From positions 28,665,740 through 28,729,739 of the forward strand of contig OX393557.1 in the NCBI GenBank assembly GCA_947650365.1: a stretch of 64,000 nucleotides of DNA, read 5' to 3'. Below the pieces are notes generated by a model, which saw nothing but the letters and a program-made list of their open reading frames with translations, ran no database searches and had not been told where the DNA came from. Within the stretch, counting starts at the first letter, position 1; each line of letters opens with the position of its first letter. The position numbers and the translations under genes were made by a program. Below, one piece after another: positions 42,296 to 54,262 of the stretch. Source of the stretch: Chamaelirium japonicum. Its lineage: Eukaryota; Streptophyta; Magnoliopsida; Liliales; Melanthiaceae.

Positions 42296-42702
42296 GGATG
42301 CTTGGTTGAGCTGTGAGCTGCGGTTTTAGAAAGTGAGCTGCAGGTATTTTGACCCCTCTAAAAGTTTTGGAATTTGATGAAATTTGGTGAGGGTGTTGTC
42401 TAGGGTTAGATGATCATCCTCACCAATTTTCATCAAATTCCAAAACTTCTAGGGGGGTCAAATGGTTGAAGCAAAATCTGCAGATTTTAACGGTGACTGC
42501 GGACGGCAGAACTGCAGATTTTGCTTCAACCATTTGACCCCCCTAGAAGTTTTGGAATTTGATGAAAATTGGTGAGGATGATCATCTAACCCTAGACAAC
42601 ACCCTCACCAAATTTCATCAAATTCCAAAACTTTTAGAGGGGTCAAAATACCCGCAGCTCACTTTCTAAAACCGCAGCTCACAGCTCAACCAAGCATCCC
42701 TC
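42293..42702. mobile_element. Foldback MITE, family D-related, double-hairpin type
   Basis: A 410-bp element with ends GAGGGATGCTTGGTTGAGCT and AGCTCAACCAAGCATCCCTC, an exact inverse. Next to these is GCGGTTTTAGAAAGTGAGCT and its inverse, the same text found at the chimera junction near 14,175. The D-type core follows. (TA)n on both sides. Confidence 0.88.
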
Positions 42703-42838
42703 TATATATATATATTCAATCACGATAAAGTTGAGAAACATTCGATCAATAATTTACACACAATCATGATGACAAGATGCGTCTCACTTGTACCATTTTT
42801 ACATTCAATCAAATGTTCAATATACATCTTAAACGTCC

Positions 42839-42862
42839 CGGGGGGGGGGGGGGGGGGGGGGG
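42839..42862. repeat. Poly-G run
   Basis: An unbroken run of about 23 G's after aaacgtccc. Length is likely unstable in the genome and uncertain in the assembly. Confidence 0.85.
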
Positions 42863-43027
42863 CACTTTCCATTGAGATTCAGCAAGGACTAATGTGAAAT
42901 GAGACTTTGTTTATGTCTTTATTGTAATTCTGAACATATTCAAGGGATCGATCACCAAGTATTCCTAAAAGATTTAGGGTTAACGTGTTAGAGGTCCCTA
43001 ACAACAGATCCGTCCCGTGAACATGAC

Positions 43028-43210
43028 CAGGGACAGAATTATGTATGGACCAAGGGGGGCATTGCCCCCCCTCAATTATTTTTTTTAAAATTTAATGTAG
43101 TAAAAGTCTTGACTATTAGAATATAAATTTTTTGGATTCATGCTTTGGGCCCCCTCAAATGAAATTATTATGCTAGCCCCTCCCAATATAAAATCCTGGT
43201 TCCATCCCTG
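43028..43210. mobile_element. hAT-like MITE
   Basis: A 183-bp element beginning CAGGGACAGAATTATG and ending GGTTCCATCCCTG, an 11-bp inverted end with two mismatches. It is flanked by AACATGAC (43,020-43,027) and AATATGAC (43,211-43,218), an 8-bp duplication with one change, as expected of hAT. The interior has GGGGGGC and GCCCCCTC in inverse orientation and no coding capacity. Confidence 0.8.
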
Positions 43211-43219
43211 AATATGACC

Positions 43220-43930
43220 CGCTAAAGTTTCCTTTAGCCTAATGTCTCTGTCTTTTTTAATAAACTCGAAATCACTCTTTTCCTGCACCCTTCTCCCATC
43301 TCTCTCTCTTGATACGACCACCGTCGGTGAGGGGGGAGGAGGTGGGGCTCCGGCTGGTGCATCGCACCCCACCCCGACGGTAGCCACCGCCAGTGAAGAG
43401 AGAGGTGTGATCCAGCGGTGGCAAGCAACGGAGACGAGCATATATGACAAGGCTGGTTCGGTATTCACTGGTTCGATGGCATTGCAAAAAAAAATTGAAA
43501 CACAAATAAAGGATATTTTTGTCAACAAGTTTTTAATTCTTTAAGCTTAATCGGTCTCTTTGTCAGGATGGATCGCTCCCCCTAAAATTTACTCCAACTC
43601 GACGAGGCACAAGCATGCATTATCCCTTTGCACCCACCCTTAATTGTGCTCGTCCGTATCCCTATTTATAATATGACTAGTGCAATTGGCACGTGAAATA
43701 CACGTGCAACAGTTGCTGATCTATGGACCCTTTTACTACACGTACACAAATTAGAAATAGTCATTTTAGTATAGGGTATGGACACATGAAATAATGATAG
43801 GGGTATATTAATTGATAATTTTTGTAGGTCACAATGGAAAGTGCAAGAATGCAATATTTTCTTTCTTGCTTTTGTTTTAATAACATAGGATTCAAATATG
43901 GGATATATGTACACTATATATATGTCATAT
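43220..43930. other. Unassigned stretch
   Basis: A short GC-rich palindromic block near 43,310-43,390 (ggtggggctccggctggtgc) is followed by AT-rich DNA. No gene is recognised. Confidence 0.4.
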
Positions 43931-43959
43931 TGTATTATCGACACAAGTTAGAGAGACAA

Positions 43960-44472
43960 TTGGTTTCGGGTGTCAAATATAGGCATTGAGGTACCAATAA
44001 CCATACTTGACAATTAATAGGGTATAGTTCATATACCCATATCTTACCAAAGCTTGGTAAAAGTATTAAGGTAGAGTTCCTATACCCATACGTATTATAC
44101 CAGGTAGAGTTCCTATACCCATACCCTACCCAAACCTTGTACAACCCATGCCCATAACCTTGTACAACCTTGTAGAACTCTTGTACAACCCATACTCATA
44201 TCCATACCCATTCCTGGAAGTACATTTGTACCCTTTAACCCATACTCGTACCAGATGTTTTAGGTCCATTGTATAACCCATGCTCATAATCTTATACAAC
44301 CTTGTAAAACCCTTATACAACTCATATCCATACCCATACCTGAGAGTACATTTGTACCCGTAACCCATACTTGTACCGGATGTTTTAGGTCCCTTGTACA
44401 ACTCATACCCATACCCATATCTGAAAGTACATTTGTACCCGTAACCCATACCCGTACCGAATGTTTTAGGTC
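43960..44472. repeat. Degenerate TACCCATACC repeats
   Basis: Many imperfect copies of TACCCATACC and CCGTACCGGATGTTTTAGGT. This is the left-hand part of the block that is also present in the ~595-bp units to the right. Confidence 0.7.
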
Positions 44473-46100
44473 GGGTTCGGGTCACAAGTTAGAAGGGCAA
44501 TTGGGTTTTGGGTATGGGTATTGGGGTATTTTATACCCATACCTGAAAGCTAATCGGGTAGAGTTCCAATGCCCATACCCTACCCAAACATTTTCCCTTG
44601 ATGTTTTAAAACATAGGATTGAGAAGGGTCAAATGGGAAACAAAATATAGGATGGAATAAAGAATGGGTTAGTGGATTAGTGGGATTGCCCTTCCCATTA
44701 TAGCCCTTTTTTTTAATATATAAATAAGATTCAATTGATCAGTGGCAGAGAAGAGAAGGGCAAAATGGAAAACAAAAAGTAGGATGGAAGAAAGAATGGA
44801 TAAGTGAGATCTATTCCCATAATAACCCTTGGTTTTTTAAATGGATAAATAAGACTCAATTGGTTAGTGGCTAAAGAATAATATTCTTGGATGGTATTTG
44901 TGATTTGTGTAGGGATAGAACCAGAAGGGCAAAAATATACCTATACCTGAAATTACATTTGTACCTGTAACCCATACCTGTACCAAATGTTTTAGATCCC
45001 TTCGTACAACCCATACCCATACTTGAAAGTACATTTGTACCTGTAACCCATACTCGTACCGGATGTTTTAGGTCGGAGTCGGGTCACGAGTTAGAGGGGC
45101 AATTGGGTTTCGGGTATGGGTATTGGGGTATTTACCTGAAAGCTAATCAGGTAGAGTTTCAATGTCCATAGCCTACCCAAACATTTCCCTTAATGTTGTT
45201 TTAAAACATAAGATCGAGAAAAATAAAATGAGAAACAAATATAGGATGGAAGGAAGAATGGGCTAGTGGGTTAATAGGATTGCCCTTCCCATTATAGTCA
45301 TTTTTTTTAATGGTTAAATAAGATTCAATTGATTAGTTGCAGAAAAGAGCTAGAAGGGCAAAATGGAAAACAAAAAGTAGAATGAAAGAAAGAATGTGTT
45401 AGTGGGATTTATTCCCATAATAGCCATTGGTTTTTTAAATGGATAAATAAGACCCAATTGATTTGTGAAAAAAGGGTAATATTCTTGGGTGATATTTGTG
45501 ATTTGTGTAGGGATAGAACGGAAATGGCAAAAATATACCCCAACTTGAAAATACATTTGTATCCGTACCGGATATTTTAGGTCCTTTGTACAATCCATAT
45601 CCATACTCATACCTGAAAGTACATTTGTACCCGTAATCCACATTTGTACCAAATGTTTTAGGTCGGGGTGGGGTCACAAATTAGAGGGGCAATTGGGTTT
45701 TTAGTATGGGTATTTATCTGAAAGCTAATCGGGTAGCGTTTCAATGTTCATACCCTACCCAAACATTTTCTTTGATGTTGTTTTAAAACATAGGATTGAG
45801 AAAAGTAAAATGGGGAATAAAATGTAGGATAGAAGGAAAAATGGGTTAATGGATTAGTGAGATTACCCTTTTCATTATAGCCTTTGTTTTTGTAATGGAT
45901 AAGAAGAGAAAAGAAGGGATGACAGACAAAATGGGAAACAAAAAGTAGGATGGAAGGAAGAATGGGTTAGAGGGATTTATTCCCATAATAGCCCTTGGTT
46001 TTTTAAATGGATAAATAAGACTCAATTGATTAGTGGCAAAAGGGTAATATTTTTGGATGGTATTTGTGATTTGTGTAGGGATAGAACGGAAATGACAAAA
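44473..46100. repeat. Tandem repeat, ~595-bp unit, about 2.7 copies
   Basis: Units start near 44,473, 45,074 and 45,662 with TCGG(G)GTCGGGTCAC and GGGGCAATTGGGTTTCGGGT. Each continues through AAAACATAGGATTGAGAAA, ATTGCCCTTCCCATTATAG, TTCCCATAATAGCCCTTGG, GATTTGTGTAGGGATAGAAC and a TACCC block. The third unit fades near 46,100. No coding capacity; probably a tandemly amplified non-autonomous element. Confidence 0.75.
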
Positions 46101-46149
46101 ATTGCATAGTATGGTTCTGGGTCTTCTGTTTGTTTTCATGACATAGGAT

Positions 46150-48060
46150 TCAAAATACTGGGTATGGATTAATATATATGGTGAAGGCTAGGGTAAAATA
46201 AGAACATATGTAAAAGGATGGAAGGAAGTAAGGACCCAAAACGGCGGATTTATATCAAGGGGTATGGATATGGATATCAATTTGCTATACTCAACTTGTG
46301 TTTTGGGTGGATCGTGTTGCCCAACCCCTTGGATCGAGGCCAACCAAGCTATAAGTTATGCTTGACTGTTTCTAACCCAGAATCAACCCGTCCTTAAATG
46401 AAATGTGCCCAAACCCGACCCCGCATTGAGTTGGGCTCGGACCGGCTTGGGTTCAACCCTCGGCCAATCCTCACCGGTCCTTGTTTATCGTGCTGATTGA
46501 TTGTGCACATTATCACGACGGTGCTATAATTTTTTTGCGGTCATTGAGCTCTTTACACTTCAATTGTGCTTCTATTAGCACCCATCAAATTTGTAACAAC
46601 ACCCAATTTATACTTGACACCCATCCGATTTATTTATATTTATTGAGAACCCTTGAGGTGAGGGCGCTTTGGCATGGAGCCCAACCGACCAGTTTATGTG
46701 GCAACCGACCAGTTCATTAAGTGCCCCCCCCCCCCCCCCCCCCCCCCCCAAAGGAAAAATTATGAGACGATTTCATACTACAAGGAGGTACGTAGCCCAA
46801 GATCGAGGTCGATGGACATACCCACGATCCACTCGACCACATATCAACTTCGAATACACCCAACAACCTCATCCACCGAGCGACATTTGTTGGAGAAATT
46901 CTAGTGTTATGCTCTCTCCACACATGGTAAACTATGCAAGTACCAGACCATCCTACTCATCTCTTTGTTTTTGTCAAACATAACTTCGGTGCCAAGAGCT
47001 CCACAAAGCCTGCAGAGATGTTGGTGGTCGCCCTCGCACACCTGCCACTGCACGGACACGCCTCCACACCTCCATTGCCAACGAACAACGAAGCAACATA
47101 TGGGCGATGATTTCTCTCTAGCCAGAGTTGCATTAAGGACAAGACAGATCCACAATGCCTTGGTGTCTGCGCCGTTGAAGATTGACCCTCGTCGGAATGT
47201 GATTCTTGAATGCTATCCACATGAAGATGCGAATCTTTAATGAAACCTTCACCTTCCACAAAATAACTCACCACTGGGCAAACAAGGCCCCAATTGTTTA
47301 TGAACCTGTAGAACGAGCGAACGGAGAAGTATCCCCCTCAGTCCCAACGCCAACAAACATAATCCCTCACATCCAAAATCGTGAAGTAGCCCAAAATCCC
47401 ATACAATCTAGTAGCATCGGTTGTCGGAGTTATGGGATCACCATTCGGAAGGACACTTGCTAATACATAGAGCCACCCCGACTGTCACACTAGGTTTGGA
47501 TAGACAAAAGCGTTAGGAGCCCATGCCAGGTCAAACAGGTTCGAGAACAGAACACTGAGTAGTAATTCTCAGGTCCAACAATTCAGCCAAAATCTAATAT
47601 CCTTATCATCGCCTAGGAAAAAGCAACACCCACATCAGTAAATATTGAAGGTTTTCGATACCCCATGCCAAAACGAGGAAACATGCCCATAATCCTCCAC
47701 TGAGACAGTAGCAGGGGAGGTGCGACAAATGTAACGCTCCGGAGCAATAGCACCCCAGGAATCTCACAGTTAAACTGAATTCACCACCACAACTTCTCGA
47801 GCATCCGAATATTAGCAGGTGCTATTGGCAACCAATAATTTTGGCAACGTATCTCCTTTATATGATCATGCAACTATATGAACTTGGAACGAAGTATCAA
47901 TCTCATTTCTCACCGGTTAGAAAGGGTTTTGGAATGGGAGAATTATGGGAAATCGAAATGTTTCCTGATCTATGGGAGTCTTCTAATGCCTTGATCGGTG
48001 TCCGTTCATCAGATCTCGTTAGAAGATGAAAGGTTGCCGGCATCAGATCACCCTTGGTCG
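46150..48060. other. Unassigned region
   Basis: It contains a run of about 26 C's (46,724-46,749) and scattered open stretches on both strands at 46,700-47,460 and 47,700-47,820, none with motifs I can assign. It could be an old gene relic of a repeat family. Confidence 0.35.
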
Positions 48061-48117
48061 ATTGCCTACCATACAAGAGTGGTACTCATGGGTTGTTTTT
48101 TTAAAATGAATACAGAT

Positions 48118-48355
48118 TGACCCTTAAAGTTTGGGGACGGTTGTAATTGTGTCCCTATAGTTTTCTTTGTAACACCTACACCCCCTGTAGTTTCAATTTG
48201 TAGACACAATCACCCCCTTGTGGGCGCCTCACGGGGGTGTGAAAGTAATGTGTATTCAAACTTCAAGGGGTGTAATTGTTACGTACAGAAGAACTATAGG
48301 GTCACAACTATAACTGACCCCAACCTTCAAGGGGTCAAATTGTAACTTATCATCC
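48118..48355. mobile_element. Imperfect inverted-repeat element
   Basis: TTGACCCTTAAAGTTTGGGG and CCCTATAGTTTTCTTTGTAA on the left are mirrored by TTACGTACAGAAGAACTATAGGG-like text and CCAACCTTCAAGGGGTCAAA on the right. The centre has CCCCCTTGTGGG and CACGGGGGTGTG. About 238 bp, no target duplication seen. Confidence 0.65.
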
Positions 48356-48856
48356 CGAAAAAACTCACTTAATTAGATGACTTATCAAAAGGTATTCAAG
48401 ACTTTCGCTTACCCTTTTAATAAAGATATTATTACAAAAACAAAACTTTTGGTTCTAATTACTCATGTTTCGTATTTATTTCTAAACAGACTCTGGAGCG
48501 GAAGTTTGTTTTGATTTTTTGTCCATTTCGATCATGTGGTTGAGAATAAGTCATATGGTAAGCATGTAAATAAGGCAGACTATAAACAATGTATTCTTCT
48601 TCTTCTTTTTTTTTTTTTTTGAGTGGAACACCTTGGGCAAGAAAACCTCCCATGTGCTTTCAATTTTTTTTGTTTAGTGGAACACCCTGGGCAAGAAAAC
48701 CCAATATATTAACTGAAATATGTATAAGAAAACCTCTCCTGTGCATGATGACAATGAGACGACTTAACAAAGATGATTGATTGTTTTGACCATTTTAACC
48801 ATGCTACTTATTACTAATTACCTTATCACCTTGATTTTTATCAGAGTACTTCAGTG

Positions 48857-49250
48857 GTTGTCCCTCCTCCTCCACCGCCAAGCCCTCCTCCAATGCCACC
48901 TATTCCTCCACCCACCACCTCCTTCGGCTCCTCCTCCTCCTCCACCTCCATTGCCACCTCCTCCACCACTAGCACCTCCACCACCTCCTCCTCCGGCACC
49001 TCCTCCTCCTGCTTCACCTCCACCGCCACCTCCTCCTCCACCGGTATCTATACTATCTCCTCCTCTACCTCTGCTCATCCTCCTCCTCCTCCTTCTCTGA
49101 TATCTCCTCCTCCTCCTCTGTTGACATCTCCTCCTCCTCCTATCCAATATCTCCTCTATCGGCACTTCCTCCTCCATCGACACTTCCACCACCACCTCCT
49201 CCTCTACTAGTCTACTAGAACCTCCTCTTCCTCCTCCACCAGTATCTTCT
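48857..49250. repeat. (CCT/CCA)n trinucleotide-rich minisatellite
   Basis: Nearly 400 bp of CTCCTCCACC-type repeat. It yields proline/serine-rich frames on one strand and glycine/glutamate-rich frames on the other, all repeat artefacts. It lies about 470 bp upstream of the CLT-like start codon. Confidence 0.85.
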
Positions 49251-49716
49251 CCTTATCAACCACCAGCATGTAAATAAGGCTAACAGAATGGAGATTTCAA
49301 TTAATATGTTAAGAGGTCTATGTATTTTTTGGAATCTCATGGAGGTCCGTGTAATTACCCTTAAACTCAGGAGAGATGGGTTTTTTTTTTTCCTATTAAA
49401 AAAAATTTAAAAATTAGGGGTTCAAGCTTAAACCCGTGGGTGCCTGGAGAGCGCTCCTACTTCAAAAGATCTTCCTTCTTGGGTCCATAAGCAGCCGTCC
49501 ATACTCCATAGGCCCCAACGTGAATTACACTCCACCATGCAATGCAGACATGCCTGATGTGAAACTCACTGAGCCACCACGAACGGCTACGATGGAACCT
49601 GGGTCCAAGAAGCGAAGTCTCGTTCAAAGTAAGCCTCCTCAGTCCCCCTCCTCTGTGCTGGCCCTTCGTCTTTCCCCCTCTTCTTCCATATTCTTAAAAA
49701 GAAAAGCTACCATTCC

Positions 49717-50105
49717 ATGGAAATCTCTCCCTCCATTCCCCGCTTCACCCGCTCCCGCGCTCCCTTCCTCAACCGAAGCGTCGCCATGTCCAAACCCGCG
49801 TCCCTTCGAAACCCTAGCTCGTACTTGAGGCTCCCGTCGGCTGTCCACTCCGGCCGAGGCGATTCTCTAGCTCGCCGAGCCAGGAGCTGGATCGAATCCA
49901 TGCCTTCCAGACCGCTGCCGATCCTTCGCACGATCCGTGCCTCGAGGAGGGAGGCGGAGCTCCCCAGCGACGCCATCGGCGGACGGATCCTGGTCGGATC
50001 CACGGCCACGGTCCTCCTCGCGGTCGCTAACAGGGTCCTCTACAAGCTCGCTCTCGTCCCCATGAAGCGCTACCCCTTCTTCCTCGCTCAAATCACCACC
50101 TTCGG
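49717..50105 (+). CDS. CLT: CLT (CRT-like) plastid thiol transporter, exon 1
   Basis: The ATG at 49,717 (ttccATGGAA) opens a 129-codon exon ending TTCGG/GTGAGT. Residues 1 to about 80 are Ser/Arg-rich and poor in acids, a typical chloroplast transit peptide. From about 95 the conserved membrane domain begins: ILVGSTATVLLAVANRVLYK, LALVPMKRYPFFLAQITTFG, matching the first two segments of plant CLT proteins. In Arabidopsis, CLT1-3 move glutathione and gamma-glutamylcysteine across the plastid envelope; the same role is inferred here. Exon phase 2 joins exactly to exon 2, 8.7 kb away. No lesion is seen. Confidence 0.85.
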
Positions 50106-50309
50106 GTGAGTTTCCTCGGCAGAACGGCATCTTCCACTCCGTTCCTGTTTGATTACTAGTTGAGCCGCTGCTCCTCCAATCACCGGTAGCAGCATCGCCG
50201 CCGTCAACCGCCGGGTACGAGTTGAGTTCCTTCTCCTCGATCCCACTAGCCTACATCTCGAGTCGAGGCACCGAATTTGTTAATCACTCCTTCTCAACCA
50301 TGCATCAGT

Positions 50310-50740
50310 CATGGCATCCAGCATCGCCTTTCTTGTCCCCACACTCCTGAAACAGAATGGCCTTGCGGAACGCAAGCATCGTCATGCTCCTCCTACACTC
50401 TGGATCAAGGCCGCCCTTATGGCCGTCTATCTCATGAACCGCCTTCCCACACCTACGCTTCAATGTGACTTGTTACCATAGAGTGCTTGTTACCCACACC
50501 TTGGCACTTATATCAAACCAGTAAACTCTTGCCTTGGACGGTAGAGTGCATGTTCCTCATATACAGCCCTCGGCACAACGGGGGCTACCGTTGCCTCGAT
50601 CCTCTTACTAATCGGGCCTACATCTCTCACCATGTTGTCTTTGATGAGCTGACATTACTCCTCACTGTTACTGATGAACACACATTTTTCACCAATATGG
50701 TCCGGGTTCCCGAATGGCGTGCCACCATGGCTGGCGAGTT
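50310..50740 (+). pseudogene. Copia retrotransposon 2, left part: integrase end and linker
   Basis: Integrase text KQNGLAERKHRH and LWIKAALMAVYLMNRLPTPT is followed in shifted frames by SPRHNGGYRCLDPLTNRAYI, SHHVVFDE and VPEWRATMAGEF. The last phrase continues across the inserted element at 57,076 as NAMLKNNTWRLVLPF. Everything upstream (5' LTR, gag, protease, most of integrase) is absent, so this copia was 5' truncated or partly deleted. Confidence 0.85.
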
Positions 50741-50881
50741 TGTTAGGAGATGATGGCTAGGGTTTGGAGAGAATGAAGTGTGCTTCTTATTGAAGGACTA
50801 AGCTCAATATATATGTACATCAATACACAATGAACCCTACCCGATTGTACATAAAGCCCGATCCATCTCTATACATTAACA
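50741..50881 (-). repeat. 3' LTR of copia 1 (uninterrupted)
   Basis: A 141-bp LTR with TGTTAG...TTAACA ends. It retains a short internal TA run (CTCAATATATATGTACATCA). The opposite LTR has two MITEs at precisely this place, so this copy preserves the empty site. Confidence 0.9.
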
Positions 50882-50970
50882 CTCCCTTTCAAACACACAG
50901 TGGATCATGTACCGAGAGTTTGTTGATAAAATGCCGGAATCGAGCAGTTGTAAGAGGCTTCATGAGAAAG

Positions 50971-51549
50971 TCAGCAGTCTGCTCCATCGAGTGAATGTAA
51001 GAGGCTTCGTGAGAAAGTCAACAGTCTGCTCCATCGAGTGAATGAATGGGAGATAGTGTGGGAGAAGAACTCCTGGCGAACATAGTGACAGTCAACCTCT
51101 TTATAGTTTGTCTGTTTGTGAAAAACCGGATTGCTAGCAATCTGGATAGCACTCCAGTTGTCACAGAATAGAGGGGTGAGCTCGGATATCACAACTCCTA
51201 GGTCAAGGAGAAGGCGGCGAAACTAGATAATCTTTGTGGTGGTAGAAGCCATAGCCCTGTATTCGGCTTCGGTACTGGAACGAGCAACATACTCATGTTT
51301 TTTGCTGCGCCAAGAAATGAGGGAGTCACCAAGGAATACACAGTAGCCGGTGGTAGAGCGGCAAGTAGTAATATCTCTTGTCCAGTCTGCGTCGGAGTAG
51401 GCACGCAACATTAGAGTAGAGGTGGAAGGGAGAAGCAAATAAACGTGCGATGGTGCCTTGGAGATATCTGATGATCCGGAGTACCGCTGCATAGTGAACA
51501 TAACGCGGAGCCTGAACAAACTGATTGACAATATCAACAGCATGAGCAA
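50971..51549 (-). pseudogene. Copia 1 RNase H
   Basis: AYSDADWTRDITTCRSTTGY, CVFLGDSLISWRSKKHEYVA and RSSTEAEYRAMA give the catalytic D...E region of copia RNase H. In another frame LFCDNWSAIQIASNPVFHKQ follows at 50,971-51,192. A short duplication (gagaaagtca, cagtctgctccatcgagtga) near 50,965-51,040 disturbs its end. Confidence 0.85.
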
Positions 51550-51653
51550 TGTCAGGTTTGGTCATAGTAAGAGACTAACATACCAGCCAACCTCTGATAT
51601 CTGGAGACATCCTAGAAAGTCTCACCATCTGTAGGTAGGAGCTTCAAGTTGCG

Positions 51654-52372
51654 CTATATGGGTGTATCAGTAGTGCAAGAGTCAGTGAGAGCAGCATCGA
51701 CAAGGATATCGAAAACACGGGACAAACGGGCAATCTCAAGGCCAAGGAAGTACCGAAGTGTACCCAGATCCTTCATCTCAAACTGACTTTGGAGATGTCG
51801 CTGAAGGAATGCGATGGTGGCACTGTCATCCCCGGTTATAATCATGTTATCCACATACAAGAGTATAATAGCAAAACCTTGACTGGAGGAGAGAGTGAAC
51901 ATGCATAGTCGGAGTAACGCAAAACAAATCCAGTAGTAAGAACTGCACTGCGAAAGTACTCAAACCAGACATGAGGCACTTGCTTGATCCCATAGATGGC
52001 CCGGCACAGCCGACAGGCGTGCTCCGGGGAAACAGAAATGCCCGGAGGAGCCATGTAGACTTCCTCCGAGATGTCACCGTGAAGGAACATATTGGTCACG
52101 CCCATCTGATAGAGAGGCCACCCTCGAGCAACTGCCACAGCTAAGAGGGTGCACATAGTAGTCATCCGAGCAATTGGAGCAAACGTCTTTTTGTAATCAA
52201 TTCCATACTTCTGGGAGAAGCCACGAGCAACTAGACGGGCCTTGTGTCGCTCAATGGAAGCGTCAGGTTGAGTTATGATCTTGAAGATCCATTTGCAACT
52301 AATAGGCACCACATCTGAAGGACAAGGAACCAGATCCCAAGTCTGGGTCCGCTGAAAAGCCTCATGCTCCAC
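51654..52372 (-). pseudogene. Copia 1 reverse transcriptase
   Basis: MEHEAFQRTQTWDLVPCPSD, VPISCKWIFKIITQPDASIE, RHKARLVARGFSQKYGIDY and KTFAPIARM are followed by MGVTNMFLHGDISEEVYM. After a frame change comes the active-site block ILLYVDNMIITGDDS, in which the second Asp of YVDD is Asn, an inactivating change. FEMKDLGTLRYFLGLEIAR completes the domain. Confidence 0.88.
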
Positions 52373-53200
52373 TGTTATGGCCTGCCGCCACTCTGGGTAT
52401 AAAGCTGCCTCACGGTACGATTGGGACTCCCGGTGGGTGTGAAGAGCAGTAAGAAAAGCCTAGTAAGACGGGGAGTAGGAGGCAACAACAGAGTAGCCAG
52501 AGAAGGTAGACGAGTCAGATATAAACGCAGAGTAGCCAAACATGTCGGGAGAGTAGTCATATATGTCAGGAGGGTGATGTTCGCGCACAGGGTAGCGCCG
52601 AACAGGGCTAGGATCCGCGACCGTAGAGGAAGGAGCAACAGCAGGCGAGGTAGTACCAGTGAAAACAGACTATGTGGGAGCAATTGTGGAGCGACGAACG
52701 TATACACGTGTGACAGATGGTGGTGGTTGAGGTGGCAGAGGAGATGAGGGAGGTGGAGGTGGCAGGGGTGGTGGAGACGGGGGAGGTGGAGAAGGTGGGG
52801 GAGACGATAGAGAAGGCCTAGTATTAGAAAATGGAGAAATTAATAGAAGAGAAAGAAACGGTAGTGCCGAAGACTGAAATACAGGAGGTGGTGACATAAC
52901 TTGCGATTCAGTGGAGAAGAACGGGATATCCTCAACAAAGAAAACCTGGCGGGAAACACGAACCCGACGAGCTAAGGGATATAGCACCGATACCCTTTGT
53001 GTCCCGACTGAGGCTCATGTGAACATATTTGACATACTTGGCGAAAAGTTTGTTATGCTCATGAGGAGGGAGGAGGACGAAACACGTACACCCGAATGTG
53101 CAAAGAGGAGTATAGTTTGGTGGACGGGAGTAGAGGCACTCATACGAAGTAGCACCAAAAAGTGCTGAGGAGAGAGTAATGTTGATGAGGTGAACAACTG

Positions 53201-54200
53201 TCATAACAGCTTTAGCCCAATAGGAGTGATGAACAGAAGTAGAGAGAAGCAAAGCTTGTGCTGTCTCGAGCACATGACGATGTTTGTGTTCGGCAACTCT
53301 GTTCTGCTCATGGATGTGAGGATATGACTGTTGGTGAAGAGTGCCGTGAGATTGAAGGATCTCACGATCTCAGAAGAGAGATACTCCTTGGCATAGTCAG
53401 ACCGAAAAGTCTTGATGTGTCGACCGAATTGGGTATGAAGCATAGTGGTGAATATTCGATAAATGTGTGGTATCTCAAACCGGTGACAAATAAGATAAAC
53501 CCAGGTGCATCTCGAGTAATCGTCTATAAAACTAACATAGTACATAAAATCCGAGAGAGAAGCACCAGGAGCAGGACCCCAAATATCAGAATGCACTAAC
53601 TCAAAAAGGGCGGCAGATCGGGAAGCACTAGCAGAAAAAGGAAGAGCTAGGTGCTTTACCAATCTGCAACCCGTATAGACAGAGAGGAGGGAGAAGGACA
53701 CACGACCCAAAATGCCAGAACAGAATACGCTTTTGAGTCGATCACTAGACAAATGACCTAACATTCTGTGCTATAGGTCGACATCAGAGGTGATAGACAT
53801 GACGGACGCAATAGGTGAAGGGGAAACATGAAGATGATCCAACTAGTACAGTCCTCAGCTCTACGGCCCAGCCCAATCCTCTGACCTGTTCGCGAATCCT
53901 GTACAACACAAGTAGAGGGGGTGAAGGTAACAGTCAGCCCAGTGTCACAAAGAGAACTAACAGAAATCAGGTTAATATTGAGGAGAGGAACATGATGGAC
54001 AGAGGAAATGGCCAGTAGGGTCCGAGGTAGGAGTGATGGATCAACACTGCGGAATGGGTACAAGAGTCCCATCCGCAGTGCGAACCTCCAAGTGAGTGGG
54101 AGTAGGGGTGCAACCGGTGAGAATAGTGGAGTCACAGGTGAGATGACAGGAGGCACCCGAATCGAAGATCCATGGGGCAACAATACCAGAAGTAGCAGAT
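53201..54200 (-). pseudogene. Copia 1 protease and integrase
   Basis: The protease active site reads WIFDSGASCHLT (near 54,140-54,175), then VRTADGTLVPIP before a stop. The integrase has MLGHLSSDRLKS, SDIWGPAP, YYVSFIDDYSRCTWVYL and FRSDYAKEYLS (53,201-53,764), with the catalytic Asp residues present. Frameshifts separate them from each other and from gag. Confidence 0.85.
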
Positions 54201-54262
54201 AGGCCGTGAGCAGTCTTGGAACCGGCAGAGGGGAGGTGTCGGAGAAGAAGCTCCTCGAGTCA

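Noticed and set aside
48777..49210. Proline-rich 'extensin-like' frame
   Set aside because: A trinucleotide minisatellite without signal peptide or extensin motif (SPPPP with Tyr), open in several frames.
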